Shown here piece by piece: positions 1 to 11,915 of a stretch of 64,000 nucleotides of DNA. The notes below the pieces were generated by a model. The model did no database searches. It was not told where the DNA came from and saw nothing but the letters and a program-made list of their open reading frames with translations. Numbering within the stretch: position 1 is the stretch's first letter; every line of letters begins with the position of its first letter. The stretch is from Gonatopus flavifemur. Taxonomy: Eukaryota > Arthropoda > Insecta > Hymenoptera > Dryinidae. Where the stretch lies: contig JAFFJZ010000007.1 of the NCBI GenBank assembly GCA_018340375.1, positions 3,472,001-3,536,000 on the forward strand, written 5' to 3'. The translations under genes and the position numbers were made by a program.

Positions 1-44
1 AACACTCCTCAAAAGCTCCCAAGCAGCAACAGAACTTCAGAGTA

Positions 45-325
45 TATACGGAATAGAAACGTTCGTGGAATGTTCGAATGAGATACGAACATGTGATGAA
101 CGTTCATAGAATTTTCGAATGAAACCGCTTTAAATATACTGAGAAGGTACATAGTACATTCGGAATGTATGATATCCATTCAATCGACATTCAATTTATG
201 GACCGTCGTAAATTCAATTACATACGTTTGATGAACATGCATAGCACCTATGAAACAGTCTCATTGGAATATGCATAGAATATATTTCAAATAATCGAAG
301 AACGTTCATAGTATATTCTGGTGCT
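45..325. repeat. degenerate GAACGTTC-centred repeat
   Basis: Several imperfect copies of a motif close to GAACGTTCATAGAAT occur here, for example near 58-75, 108-122, 233-245 and 301-315. The core GAACGTTC is itself a perfect palindrome. Spacing is irregular, so this is not a simple tandem array. It could be the interior of a MITE built from palindromic modules, but no matching pair of ends was found. Confidence 0.45.
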
Positions 326-689
326 ACTTGAGCTGATTGACGTGATGACAACTGCACATTACTGAAAATCCAAAAGTGGAGGGGGTAGTTACTGGAACAA
401 AAGAAGCGTGAACATGTTCCAATTCATTTCTAAACCACGCCTAGTCTACGTTACGCTTAGACGACTCTTAGCTCACGCTTTCGTCGCGTTTCCATGCTTC
501 TTCTTCACCAGGCTAGTTGTCCGAATCCTGCAGTTATTCAGAAACATGTTCTTAAATCATTCGAAGATAGTATATAGAATGGTAGGCAATTAGTTTCAGG
601 CTCTTTGAATATTATATATTAAAAAATCTTCTCAGTTGAGTGAAAAACCGGAGTGCCTCTTCACATATCTTCGGATATGTGAATTGTTT

Positions 690-795
690 AGGATGCGCGC
701 GAAGCGAGCATGTGTGGGCTACGATTTGTTCAAAATGAGCGAAGCGAATTTTGAAGGGGTTCAGACTCCTGAGCGAAGCGAAGCAGTCAGGGGTG
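690..795. repeat. GCGAAGCGA-motif cluster beside the SAM exon
   Basis: The motif GAGCGAAGCGA or close variants occurs three times in about 100 bp just upstream of the exon acceptor. A similar motif recurs in the SINE bodies near 47.56 kb and 55.83 kb, and inverted variants lie at 38.78-38.86 kb. This suggests old repeat sequence in the intron. It is not part of the exon. Confidence 0.4.
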
Positions 796-852
796 GAGCC
801 CTCTGTTTCAATGATGGACAGACTAAGAAGAATTATGTTTGTTTGTTTACAG

Positions 853-924
853 AAATCGAAGCGCAAGAAGCATGCAAATGGTTGAGGGCTGCTGGCTTCC
901 CACAATATGCACAGATGTACGAAG
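853..924 (+). CDS. cv-c: Internal exon of a DLC-type Rho GTPase-activating protein (SAM domain, first half)
   Basis: This 72-nt exon encodes about 24 residues, including EACKWLRAAGFPQYAQMYE, which I recognise as the N-terminal half of the SAM domain of DLC1/STARD8/STARD13 and insect crossveinless-c. It is bounded by a good acceptor (TTTGTTTACAG ending at 852) and a strong donor (GTGAGT from 925). It enters with two bases of a split codon and leaves after G, so the next exon should supply the rest of an Asp codon, giving the YED expected in the family. The protein family stimulates GTP hydrolysis by Rho at the cortex and adhesion sites; a RhoGAP domain and usually a START domain follow the SAM. 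The open frame runs through both splice sites, but the flanking residues are not SAM-like and are treated as intron. No second exon was found in the remaining 63 kb. The assignment comes from recalled family sequence. Confidence 0.82.
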
Positions 925-2739
925 GTGAGTTTCACTTGAGATTAATTAAACTATTGACATTAGTAGTGTTGTTGTTTCTTTTGTTTTTTTATTACAATAT
1001 AAATGTATAGAACAACTGGGTTTCGCTGTTCATTTCAGAATGATCAATCAAATGATCCAAATTTTCATCCATTTAATTGTAAGAAAGTGGAATGGAATAA
1101 TACTGTGGAGTGCAACTTATCAAAAACACTTTGATGCTTAATTGTTTCACATTGCAGATCAATTTCCCCCTCGATTCTGTTAGTTACTAATTCCTCTTCA
1201 TAATCAGGTTCAGAATTGAAATATTATAAAATAGCTATACTACTATAGATACTATAAACACTATAAAATACTATAAAACGTGCGGCTACATAAATAGCCG
1301 CATACCACGCATCTTACACTCATTACTTTACCGCACTGGTCTGACTGCCGTGTGGGAATCACTCACTTCGCGCACGCAACACAGGCTTGGAAAACCGAAT
1401 TTTGCATACGCTGGTAGGAAAAATATATTATTTAATGAAACTTTGACACACTCAACAGGATTAAACATCTGGTGTTCATATATATATACAGAGTTGCCAG
1501 GTAAGGGGAATCTACCAATGAATTGGCTCCATTGAATGGAATGACCAATGGAGAGAAACTTTCGCTACCTATCGCTTGGAGTGTCGTAAACAGTTCCAAC
1601 ACGGAGAAAAATGTGGGTCGCAAATGAAATAGTGATTTTGAATAAAAATTCCAGAATTTTTCCTCAAATCTGAGAGTATTTCTCAAAATTTGAGAATATT
1701 TCTCAAGTTTGTAATAACCCACACAGCACCGAATGTCCCAGCAATGTTGTTAGAATATTACATTTGGAATGTGTAACATTCTGGAAAACATCTCAAGAAG
1801 ATTGTCAGAATGTCTGCAGGATGTCTCATGTAACATGAAATGAACTTTAATCACTCAGCTTGAATTATCTTACATCTTACATATTACATATTACAATAAG
1901 ATACAATACAATGTTATGTCGCCTTATTCTATCATTATCACTAACCGTACGCTATGGGTGGAGATTCAAGTTTTTAATATATATCAAATGTGGGAACAAA
2001 CTGATACTCGCGGAAAACTGTTGGAACTGTTTGCGCCATCTTTGTGACGCGATTTTAATCATTTTGAACTAAAAGGAGTGTTACAAAGCTTCTCAGTAGT
2101 ATTACCAACACAGGCGAGTAGTTTTTACAGAAGCAATTGTTGAATACACATCAGATTGCGGTAACTGTATATTTGAGAATGAGAATAAAATTCCTGGGAA
2201 ATAAATCAGATTATCATTCAAAAAAGCATGAGTAACATTAGCAACTGTACTTGTTGAATGTACATTGGATTTCTGTAGAATTGAACAAGTGGAAATGTGG
2301 TTGAGCATGCCTTATGGCATCACGTTCGTGAAAAGTAGATTCAGTCGAGTGTAATGGAAAATTTACATTGTTCGTAGTCAATAATATCATAATAAATATA
2401 TTTTTGGATTGGCGTAATTTTTACAATCTTCCAAAGCAATGATCATGTACGTATCATGTGAGTTTCATCAAAATTAATGTAGAAATTACATTTAAAGTTT
2501 TATCTATGCACTGATGTTAAATTTACATTATAATTTTTCTCCGTGAATATTGCTGTGATCATTTTAGCGATATTCTGTACGGAAAAAAACGTCACAATCA
2601 CATACATTAAAAAGCTAACAAAATATTACTTTGGGTTGAAAAAAAATTTCTTCAGAATTTACTTCTACAAATGTTGAATGAGCTTGGCCAGAATCACTTT
2701 GAGTGAAAGAAAACCTGCTCCGAGGTCGATTATTAGAAA

Positions 2740-2825
2740 GTTCTCCCAGTGGGGATTGAACTCGGGTTCGGCGAGTGAGAGTCAAGGCTCTTATCACTTC
2801 AGCAAATCTCCGAGATGACGGCACC
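2740..2825 (-). repeat. tRNA-derived (SINE-like) segment with A and B boxes
   Basis: On the minus strand a D-arm-like TTGCTGAAGTGATAAGAGC (2787-2805) is followed by a T-arm-like GAGTTCAATCC (about 2753-2763), with spacing typical of internal RNA polymerase III promoters. The acceptor and T stems pair poorly, so this is not a functional tRNA. It lies inside the 1.84 kb insertion and is probably a SINE relic or tRNA pseudogene. Confidence 0.45.
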
Positions 2826-2898
2826 ACCCTCAAAGTGCTATTCATTGTAATCATCGTGATGGGAGTTCGAAGAATTCATTTCCTCGAAATGAAGAACA

Positions 2899-3300
2899 AT
2901 CGATTCAGAATCTTCTGATACAAAAAATCAGTAGGTCATGAGAAAGAGGTTTTTTCGACCTCAACTTTGAAATTTTCCAAAGGGCTGAGTAAGATCGATG
3001 GAAAACCTTTGAAAATTTGTTGCCATGGGATATAGACTAATCGATTCAGAATCTTTTAAAATCGGAAATGATTAGCACTTGAGAGGAGCGTTTCTTGAAA
3101 AGTGCACTTCCAAAATTTACTGAGTGCTGGAACAAATTGATGAGAAACTTTCAAAAAGTTGTTTCCGTGCTGTATAGACCAATTGATTCAGAATCTTCTG
3201 AAATGGAGAGTGAATAGGTCGTAGGAGAGGCGTTTTTTTCGATCTTGAATTGTAAATTTTACCAAGTCCTGGATCAGGTGCATGGAAATTCATTTTGCTT
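2899..3300. repeat. tandem repeat, about 141 bp x 3
   Basis: Three diverged units start with AATYGATTCAGAATCTT at about 2899, 3039 and 3181, a period of 140-142 bp. Each contains a TTTTTCGA or related stretch and a conserved middle. The array is internal to the 1718-3557 element. Confidence 0.7.
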
Positions 3301-3947
3301 CATAAAATACCGCTACTGTCATATTCTCAGAATATTTCATTCGCGACAAATTTAGCATATTCCCCATTGTAGATTTTTAAAACATTACAGATCATTATGT
3401 GTGCAATGTTCCATTAGGAAGATTCTCAGAACATTTCCAACGGAATATGGTATCTGCAATATCTATAAAATCTTGTATAAGTATTTCACACAGAATGTCC
3501 TGAGCGAAATACTGTAATATTCTAGAAATATTACTGAGACATTGGGTGCTGTGTGGGAAAGATGAAACGGTTCACATTTCTGTTGAATTTTACTTGAAAA
3601 TGGATGACAAATTCTGAATATTTAACAAAGAATAGAAAGAAAATATGAATTTTCCAAAAGTCGCACATCAATTTACAAAGTGAATAAAAAAATTTCGAAA
3701 TTTTATTTCAGGAAAATTCCAGGAAAATCTTTCCGTTCGAAAGATTATAACTATGTGCTTGCCGATAAAACGGGAAATGCGAACTTGTGACAATAGTTAA
3801 ATTGCTATCTGGAGAAATTGGTTTGAATCAAATAAAAAATACATAATGAAAATTCATTCATTTTAAAAGAAGTCTCATCAATTCAAAAAACTTTGACAGC
3901 AGATTGATATTTAAATTATTTCCGTGAATTTGAAAAAAAACACACTA

Positions 3948-4225
3948 CCCTGGTTAAAGTCGCATAGCAATTCATAAGAAAATGTTCTTATTATGAAACG
4001 CTATGGATTTTGTAACAGGATATTCATGAGTGAACCATAAAGTCCTATGAATTTCTATTCATGATTCATCATGCATCCCTATGAACATTCATGAGTATTT
4101 ATCATGGATCATAAGCAGAAATCCATAGGACTTCATGGTTTACTTATGAATATTGTGTTGCAAAATTCATAGTGTTTCATAATAAAAACATTTTCTCATG
4201 AATTGCTATGACACTTGAACCAGGG
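3948..4225. mobile_element. 278-bp hairpin MITE with CCCTGGTT ends
   Basis: The two halves are inverted copies of each other for more than 100 bp: the left arm from CCCTGGTTAAAGTCGCATAG pairs with the right arm ending GACACTTGAACCAGGG. TA flanks both ends. A second copy, lacking its left tip, is at 40753-41004 in the paralogous hAT element. Confidence 0.75.
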
Positions 4226-4673
4226 TAAGGAATAGAATAGTTCAAACAACCATGTACGGCAGCTTGATGAGTTCATGCGCAAATCGTGTTTGGATGTATC
4301 CAACTTCCGTACATACACTTCAAATTCGAATGTTTTATTTTGACACGCTCAGAGTTTGAAGTCTGTAGTCGCTTTTAAAACGCTTCGAAGTATGTAAATA
4401 TATCCATAACATGGATAAAATGTTCAATTATCAAATACTCAATCTGAGTTATTAACACATTTGTATATTTTCAAGTGTTTAAAAAGTGAGTAAATGATTA
4501 CTATGAGTATATTAACATGAAACACTTGAATTTACATTCTCCGCTCCCTTTGTGCTTGAATGCATTCGATAACTGGAAAAAAAACTTCTATAATTTTGCC
4601 GCCCCCTGAAATTTGACGCCCTGGGCTAAAGACCCTTGAGCCCCCCCCCCCCCCCTCCCCAAAGACGTCCCTG

Positions 4674-5982
4674 ATCAGCAGATCATTGTTTCATCCGATT
4701 CAAACGTTCCCTGTTTTCTTGTAGTCAGTGGTGAGAATCATAACGAGGCCGCTCTGCGCGAAAGCTAGAACTTATTCTCCCTGTATGAACAAGTCTTTGA
4801 ATTCATCACAAAGGGTAACCTCCACGTTTGTATCATTACCCACAGAGCCAGCTCGATGCGTCTTCCTTCGTCGTTTATCCTTTTGTGATGAGGAATTCCT
4901 GCGTTGATGTCCCAGGTTCTTTTATCTCTTATGAAAACCGGATGACAATGGAAAATTCCTTCTCACTATGCCAGCAATTGAAATCAAAAGCAGAAATTTG
5001 AATTCAATCCATTAATTTACAAATTCTAGATGCAGAAAAGTGTACACTGAGAAAAAGGTTTTCTTCTGACAAATCAACGCATTTGGTTGAACATTTTCGA
5101 GAGATATCGTTTCATATAAATAAAACTCATTCATTGTAACGTTCTCGATTTCCACTCCATCCAATAGTCCGTGTACGATCCAATGATGAAACAAGAGCGT
5201 CAAAAGGCAATCTAACTTGTTTTCAATTTGTCAACTGATAGAAACGCATCGACTCAATTCGTATTACAATGTTACTATCAGGAAAGTGGAGAAATTACAA
5301 ATACGTTAATCCAGCAGAGATAAAATTAATCCTCCTTTGAATGTGCAGGGTTGTGAATAATATTGGTTGAAACCAGTTCGTCGCCATATCTTGGCTCGTT
5401 ACGAACTCAGCGGGAATTGCCATCCATAATAATGGAAGTATCAAAGTTATTCTCATTTGCCGCTAATGAGTAACAGACTTACTATACACTTAGTATACAA
5501 ATAATGCTGCATTTTAATGAATATCCCAAACAAAATGCACCTACATTCGTGATGCCCCCTTGATATATCATATTTGAAATAGAAACGACGAAAATCGTAG
5601 GAATAATTGGTCATTCATGGTGACTGGTGGTTAAACAAAGAGTAGTAAGCAATTTAGACTCAGATATGAATGTATTTATGCTTTCCGGTGCCCTACATAA
5701 ATTGTTGGTGTTTTCTCGCTCCATTTTATCTTACTCAATGACCAGAATGTACTACAGACGTTGGACAAATTTTCAAAATATCCCATGTACATTCTCATTA
5801 GACTTTATCGCCTTAAAGTCTGCAAGCTTTTATCGCGATGATATTTGTATGAAAACAATGGACAATATTTCGAGGGTTTCTAGGGTTTATGTATTTTATA
5901 ATATGAAATACTTTTTGTGAAGAAAAGCCAAAAAATAAGTTATACACCCAATATATACATAAACAAAGAAAAGCCCTGTGAA
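4674..5982. other. no supported feature
   Basis: AT-rich sequence without a recognisable exon or repeat end. A CACTGAG-like start at 5045 and a CCGTG at 5169-5173, both next to TA, could bound a 129-bp element, but their inner sequences do not match. Confidence 0.4.
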
Positions 5983-6211
5983 CACAGTAAAAATTCCATA
6001 TTACATATTATCATATTTATATTGTACTTTTGGGATATACTTGATCATGTCGTTCTGAACCACAAGTATACGAGCATTCATCAACTCTCTCGTGACGATG
6101 AAGATAAATATGTTATAATTTGAAATAAATATAGTTCTGAGCTTCATAATAAAGTATATCCCACGAGTACCATAAACATATAGTAATCTTTAATATGAAC
6201 TTTTCTCTGTG
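5983..6211 (+). mobile_element. 229-bp MITE, CACAGTAAAAA family, copy 1
   Basis: The ends are CACAGTAAAAA and TTTTCTCTGTG, flanked by AA on each side. The whole interior matches, in inverse orientation, the copy at 47818-48047, which is flanked by TG. Two copies with different flanks fix the element boundaries and the 2-bp target duplication. Confidence 0.8.
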
Positions 6212-6446
6212 AATCCAACAAGATCTCGCATGGATCCTGTGTTAAAAGATCATTCTTCTTATGAACACTTTTTGTACATTTGATATAATTGTTCCGTGTC
6301 TCACGTTAAGGAATGGAGGAAGAGAAGAATCATGGAAATGAGAAGGAATGATGTACACGTATTGAGTTCTCATAAACTTCCATACATAAAGCAACCAATG
6401 TGTATTTCACATTTTCATATAAGGGTATGAATGGACGAAAAATTTG

Positions 6447-6659
6447 TGTTCTCGGAGTTTGAATCGTTTATAGAAACAAAACGAAAATTGAAACTCACGA
6501 AATATGATAAATCATGGTTACATATCTTTCCGAATCAATTCTTTGCCACTAGAAACATCGTTTAAATAATGTACTGCAAGATTTTTTGGCTTGAATAGTT
6601 GAATATTATCTTATTCGATGGTTAATTAGTTTCAATAAACGATTCAAACTTCAGTAACA
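6447..6659 (+). mobile_element. MITE with GAAGTTTGAATCGTTTA ends, copy 1
   Basis: The left end (GGAGTTTGAATCGTTTATA) and right end (ATAAACGATTCAAACTTCAG) are inverted. The body aligns with 32474-32695 across the full length, with substitutions and indels. No frame or target duplication is clear. Confidence 0.65.
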
Positions 6660-7562
6660 TAAAAATTTGGGCAAAAATACAGAATGATGATTGAATGCGC
6701 TGTGAAGACTATGGGGAGGTTTCCTTCTCTCCAAGCGTGGATCTCATTCTCAGACCGTGAGAGAATTATTTTATTCATCAATAATGATAGTTTCACTCTC
6801 TGGTCTGAGGAATTTACGCTGCCTTCGGATTAAGGAAATGAAGAGTGAGGAAAAGGTCCATAAGATGTTCCCGAATTATGGAGGACTTATCCCATAATAA
6901 TTTCCAAGAGAAAATTTCACAATTAATTCTGAAAGTTTGGAAACATTTTGGATCTGATTGGATCTTGAACATTGCCCTCCAATAATTCCCAAATCACATT
7001 TGAGAGTCTCAATTCCGAAACATCAGAAAAATGTGACAAGTTTATCATTGTAATTAGTCTTCCTTGTGGATTTTGAATTGCTCAATTTATCCAGAGCTTC
7101 GCAAAGCAACATTGTTTTTATATACATATACCTTAATACTGAAATGATGCTGGGGATTCAACTTTCGCAATGGAATTATCGAAATATCGTCAATCAAATT
7201 GTTCAACTCATTCGGTTACAACAATTCATCGTTGTAATCTGAACAATGGTGAAAAGAACTACGTTGAATATTCTATATCAAGCTTTCTAATGATATCGAA
7301 GTATATCATTTTGATATTCAGAATTGATTGCAAACGATCTAATATGAGCGTTTTACGAAAGGCATTCTGTCCTGAAATTTTCCAGACTCTCGGTCTCCAA
7401 CCGTCAAGCCTGGACCTCAACGGTGAGCTACGTAACATAAACACAGAGAGATACATACTGAATAAAAAAAAATGAATCGCAAAAGATTCGTGTAGAGCCG
7501 TTAAAATATCCTGTGAGCGGTACGTGACCATGCCTCACATACAATGTGTGGCGATGCAGTAT
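6660..7562. other. no supported feature
   Basis: AT-rich sequence. Overlapping open frames at 7170-7531 on both strands have no recognisable domain and no splice context. Confidence 0.4.
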
Positions 7563-7564
7563 TC

Positions 7565-7622
7565 ATGAGAGAGAGACAGAGAGAAAGAGGGGGAGAGAGA
7601 GAGAGAGAGAGAGAGGAAGGAA
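7565..7622. repeat. (GA)n microsatellite
   Basis: Interrupted GA/GAGA tract, the longest pure part at about 7593-7613. GA tracts can bind GAGA-type factors near insect promoters; here the link to the island immediately downstream is inference. Confidence 0.85.
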
Positions 7623-7689
7623 GGAATTGAGAAGCCGAATGAAGACTACACGGGAAGAAAGAAAGGGGCAGATTCTTATGGCAAACAAT

Positions 7690-8040
7690 ACTGTCATGGT
7701 AAAATGTATATCCGAGTCGCGTAAGTTGCTGCCGCCACCGTCACCACAATCTTCGTCATCCTTCTCATGGCTGTCGCCCCCGCACCAACCGACCACCCGG
7801 ACATATTAGCATTATCGCGTGTCGAGTGGTACACGGTGTAATAATTCATTTTGCCCAAGATTATCTTGTCGCGAGTGAGCGAGAGACTAGCGCGAACGTG
7901 TGTACTGTTACTTGCGAGAGAGAAAAACATTGACGAATTCAAGCGAATGGAGGAGCAACAACGACAACAACAGTAACGAGGAAGAGTAACCGCAAAATCT
8001 TCAACAAGACCCAAGTTCTTAAAGGGTGCCGGCAATGAGC
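7690..8040 (+). promoter_or_regulatory. candidate internal promoter / 5' UTR island
   Basis: This stretch is clearly less AT-rich than its surroundings, has no detectable repeat ends, and follows a (GA)n tract. It contains CCGCCACCGTCACC-type sequence, alternating GAGCGAGAGAC and AACAACGACAACAACAG runs, and no long coding frame of recognisable type. Insect 5' UTRs often look like this. If it is transcribed on the plus strand, it could be an alternative first exon of the gene containing the SAM exon. No TATA box or defined initiator was identified. Confidence 0.3.
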
Positions 8041-10409
8041 TCTTTTACGCTCTTTTTAATAATCCGCTTAAAATATTATTCAGAAAAAGATGTTCCTCAA
8101 CCTGACTTGAAGCTGAAGAAAATGTATGAGTGAGAGAATGAATATTTTATGTACGTTTACGGCAATTTCATGGATTTATTTCATTTATATTTAGATATTG
8201 GAATTCCCAAAACATATGTGAAAATCTTCAATTGAAATGAACATCACAAGCACCAGCGATGAAAGGATATCTCGAGTAATAACATTGAAAAGCGAGGACA
8301 GAATAACAGAGACAGAAGGAAGTCAGCATACTTGGAAGGATAATTTCACTTTTGCCGATCGTTTCAGACAACTTGGAGATCGAAAAGAGAAAATCGTACA
8401 TATTTGTATTCGTACACAGAGCTCTACATACATCTTCTAAATTCGTAACGCAGCAAATTAAGTTTACATGGCGAATCCATGCAATACCATCGATGTAAGC
8501 AACTGTGCTGGTTCAAAGTCCTCGAATAAAGGGAGAAGCAAACTGATGCAAAAAGAAAATGAAAGAAGAACAGAAAATAAAATACGATATAAGTGTCGTA
8601 GCGTAATCCGCTGTATCATACGAATCCACTCACCGTTCAGTTGAATCTTTCCAACGGTATGGAACAGAAATTCTCTGAAATTTGTAATTTACGTGTAGAC
8701 ATTCGTACGCCAACTCCAGGAAGTTGTTGGAATTTCAGGAGTGTGTCAAGTAAGATAAAATGAACTTCCTCGTCTAGTTGGACAGGAATGAAATAAAAAA
8801 AAACTAATAACAACTCGTCTCTATCAGAGGACCACGTCTCAAATGGTTCTTCTTCGAGTTCGGCTTCCCGAAATACGAGCAGAGTAAATTATTATATCCT
8901 TCCTAGTAGAGAATCGGGCAACTTACCAGAATTGCTAAGACGTCTCAACTAAGACGATCCATAATTCTAACTCTTTCTCTTACTGTTCCTTCTTTTCGAG
9001 TTCGAAGAGAGTTTCACAAGGAACAAAAGTTGTACTCCTTTTATGTAGCTTGTCAGAATCCTGATCGCGGTTCCACGGCGTGGAGGAGCATAATTACTGG
9101 CTTGTACGTATTTATCAAGAATACATTCTCAGAATCGGATATTCATGAGAATTTTCAGAACATTCTTGAACGCTTAACGATGTTTAGAAATTTTCGGATT
9201 CCCATGGAAATAGAAGATTTCTCTTCATTGCGCGATCAACGTCGAGTCGGATAGATTTATTAGATGTTCTAATCACTGTTTGGATCAGTGTCAATGATCT
9301 ACCTTGGTTTCTACGTATAAAAGAGGTCTTCGACACTCGACTATTAGAATTTCTTATCAACTTCACATGTAACTTCTGTTAGTTGGAATAGAAATGATTC
9401 AATAAACTCATAGAAAACCTTTGTATTCCCTTGAATTTTTATTGGAATCGTCCACGAAATTTTGATGTTTAATATTTTATGAAACTTTTGAAGATAATTT
9501 TCACCTCACTTGGATCCAGAGGCAACAATCTGAGGATTCAAGATAAGAGTAACGAAGAATCAACGTCTTTTGTTTATTTGTTAACAATTTTTTAAATGAA
9601 ATCAAAAAATTGAAGTCTGGTATATCATATTAATTGAATCCTCAATATAGAGATAAAAAAGAACGCAGATCAAATAATTCCAATACATAGTCATGTGTGG
9701 ATTGACATATAACGTTCTTGAAGGCTTTTTCAGAGAATGTAGTAAAAATTAATCGAATTTTAATATTTCATTCGACATTTGAGTAGTGCTCCTGAAGGGA
9801 TGAGACATAATAGTACTGATTCACTAGAAAATGTTTCAATGTTTGATGTATCATTTTCCTCTGTGTAAGGTAAACATGAATCATATATAACTTATACATG
9901 AATTGTATAAAATTGAATATGAATGATATATAATTTTGAGAATTTTTTCACTCGGGCAGTTAAGCGCGGGGCCCAATTTTGGGGAATCGATCCAATCGGC
10001 TCTGACCCGGGAACAGATTATCTATAGGGTTTCCATTTTTTTTTAAGAAACATTATTGTCGTTATTCTATTTATTTTTCATGGTAAAAAACATAAGAATA
10101 AGATTGAATCGAATGTACATATATTTCATGAAACTTCAAAGGACATTCATAAAACGTTCAAATGTATAGGTGCTACGTGGGTTTAGATAGACTTGTGCAT
10201 TGTGCAATTGTTGATTGCTAAGAATATAACTAATTCTTTTATGAAGTAAGAAAATCTCCATATCGTTTCTGAGAACTGGAAAATTTTGTATACTCGTTTT
10301 CTTTTCAACAAACAAAATAGAATACGACCTTTGATTACATTCCCGATATGAAAGTTCCTTACTTCTGCTAACGCTGACGACTGTGTATGAACGAATGTAT
10401 GGATTGATG
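8041..10409. other. no supported feature
   Basis: AT-rich sequence with short unsupported frames. A small GC-rich patch at about 9955-10015 stands out in composition but was not matched to anything else in the window. Confidence 0.4.
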
Positions 10410-11915
10410 CACGGAGATAAAAGAATAGTTATATTCTCAATGTAGCATGGGAATGATTACTATGTTACATGGTGACGAAAATTTTTAGATGGTGCGAGTC
10501 ACTTCGCCCCGGATAGCATCGTAAGGTTTTCTTAACGTTCAGAAAACGTACTGGCTCGCACAGGGGACGTCCAAATAAAATCCCAGGACGTTCTAAAACC
10601 GTCGTATGTACGTTTCAGGTACATACAAATGTTCTGTGATGTTCAATTTATGTCCACCATTAAAATTGAATTAAGATATGCAATGAAAAGTGGGGGATCC
10701 CGTTCAAAAAAATGATGTTGACCCCATTTCAATCGATCATAACGCCATCTATGATGAAACTGATATCGTAGTTTTGTAGCCCCCTCTTTGTATAACAACT
10801 TTTGTATGAAACATCTTCCAAAAAACAGTGATCCCACCAATATATTTAGTTGTCTCAAGATAAATGTCTCACCCTGTATAATATTTTCATGATTGTAAAT
10901 GAAAGGAAGTCTGGTATTTTCATGGAGCTTGTTTGTTACATAACCTCAAAATCTTGATATATTCTCAATTCGGTATGAAATCTAGGGGTTTAACATACAA
11001 AATGTACCTCCGCGTAAAACAATATAAGGAGTTTTGAATATCTTGAACATTCATCCAATACATATTCAATTATGTACTGTAGAAAAAGCTCATAAAACAT
11101 TTTAATTTGACATCCGGGAACAATTCATGATGAATCCTAAATATATTTTGATTGGAACTCGAAATGACCTCTTTTAGAATTGTATGGTGAATACAAATGG
11201 TTGTAAGGATGAATTATTTGCGAACCCACGTGATATGTCGATTGAATACCACTACGAACAGTTTTAGGCGGACATAACTAGTATTTTCCCTGAACTTCCT
11301 ATGAATCCGTTTTCAATACTCCCGATGTTCGTGAAGAACCCTTTCGAAAATCTTGGTATTCCAAACGAATTCTTATGGAATAACTTGTGTTGTCTGGTTT
11401 ATACTGTTTTATTTGTTGCCCGCCAGGTGACGTGGATAATCGCCACGCTGTAAGGATAACTGGTAAAATGTTTGACTGTCAGTTAGACTTCGGGAATTCA
11501 ACAATTGTCGAGAATGAGCGATTGAAAAAGTTTCAGTTTTTACTAGACTTTGGCTTTGTGAAGAACAACGATAAATCAGTCTTCTAAATAATAACTGTGT
11601 TTTTACTCGATTATTAGTAGTGGGCTGACTACCGTAATAATACGTATAATATATGTATGTCTATACACGTCGTGTCGATATTGCCCACAGCGTGCATATT
11701 TTCATTAACTGGAATGACAGCTATTGTAATATGGTAATCAGTACCATTTTACATTGCTTTGAGTTCTATTTGTCTGACTTCTATGTAGTATAGTAATCAT
11801 TACCAGAAAAATGGCGGAGGATTCTATTCTCACATAGTAACATTTACGATTTTCAATAAAATAAGAACGAATACTATGTTAGCATGGTAAATATTACCAT
11901 ACATTTCTCTCCGTG
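10410..11915. mobile_element. 1.5 kb non-autonomous element, CACGGAGA ends, TG duplication
   Basis: It begins CACGGAGATAAAAGAAT and ends ATTTCTCTCCGTG, with TG on both sides. Both subterminal regions carry variants of the palindrome ATGGTAATNATTACCAT (about 10460-10480, 11730-11750, 11787-11803 and 11885-11901). The centre shows no transposase. Confidence 0.65.

Larger units (their letters stand above)
1718..3557. mobile_element. 1.84 kb non-autonomous transposon inserted in hAT copy A
   Basis: It begins CCCACACAGCACCGAATGTC and ends with the near-perfect inverse (GACATTGGGTGCTGTGTGGG). The inverted similarity extends for about 45 bp. It is flanked by AA on both sides, and the paralogous sequence at 40390-40410 shows the uninterrupted site with a single AA. 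That identifies the element as an insertion with a 2-bp target duplication. The interior has a 141-bp tandem repeat and a tRNA-like segment but no transposase. The superfamily is not resolved. Confidence 0.75.
1431..4673 (+). mobile_element. hAT-type element, copy A, 5'-truncated and carrying a 1.84 kb insertion
   Basis: The segments 1431-1480, 1630-1717 and 3558-4673 align in order with the complete element at 39998-41445. The right end, AAAGACGTCCCTG at 4661-4673, matches the right end of that copy. The left terminus is missing or too diverged to see, and 1480-1630 differs from the other copy. A run of C lies at about 4641-4656 near the right end. No transposase frame is present, so this is a non-autonomous relic. 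The hairpin MITE at 3948-4225 also occurs in the other copy and so predates their separation. Confidence 0.7.

Noticed and set aside
636..1010. A 124-codon open frame as a complete gene
   Set aside because: Only the 72 nt at 853-924 are SAM-like. The rest crosses a good acceptor and donor and contains repeated GCGAAGCGA words.
2740..2825. Functional tRNA gene
   Set aside because: A and B boxes are recognisable but acceptor and T stems do not pair well, and it lies within a transposon.
5045..5173. 129-bp CACTG...CCGTG MITE with TA flanks
   Set aside because: Only the outermost bases match; inner arms are not inverted, so coincidence cannot be excluded.
7546..7809. Arg/Glu-rich frame as a protein gene
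   Set aside because: It is a translation of the (GA)n tract and adjacent GC-richer sequence, with an equally long frame on the other strand.
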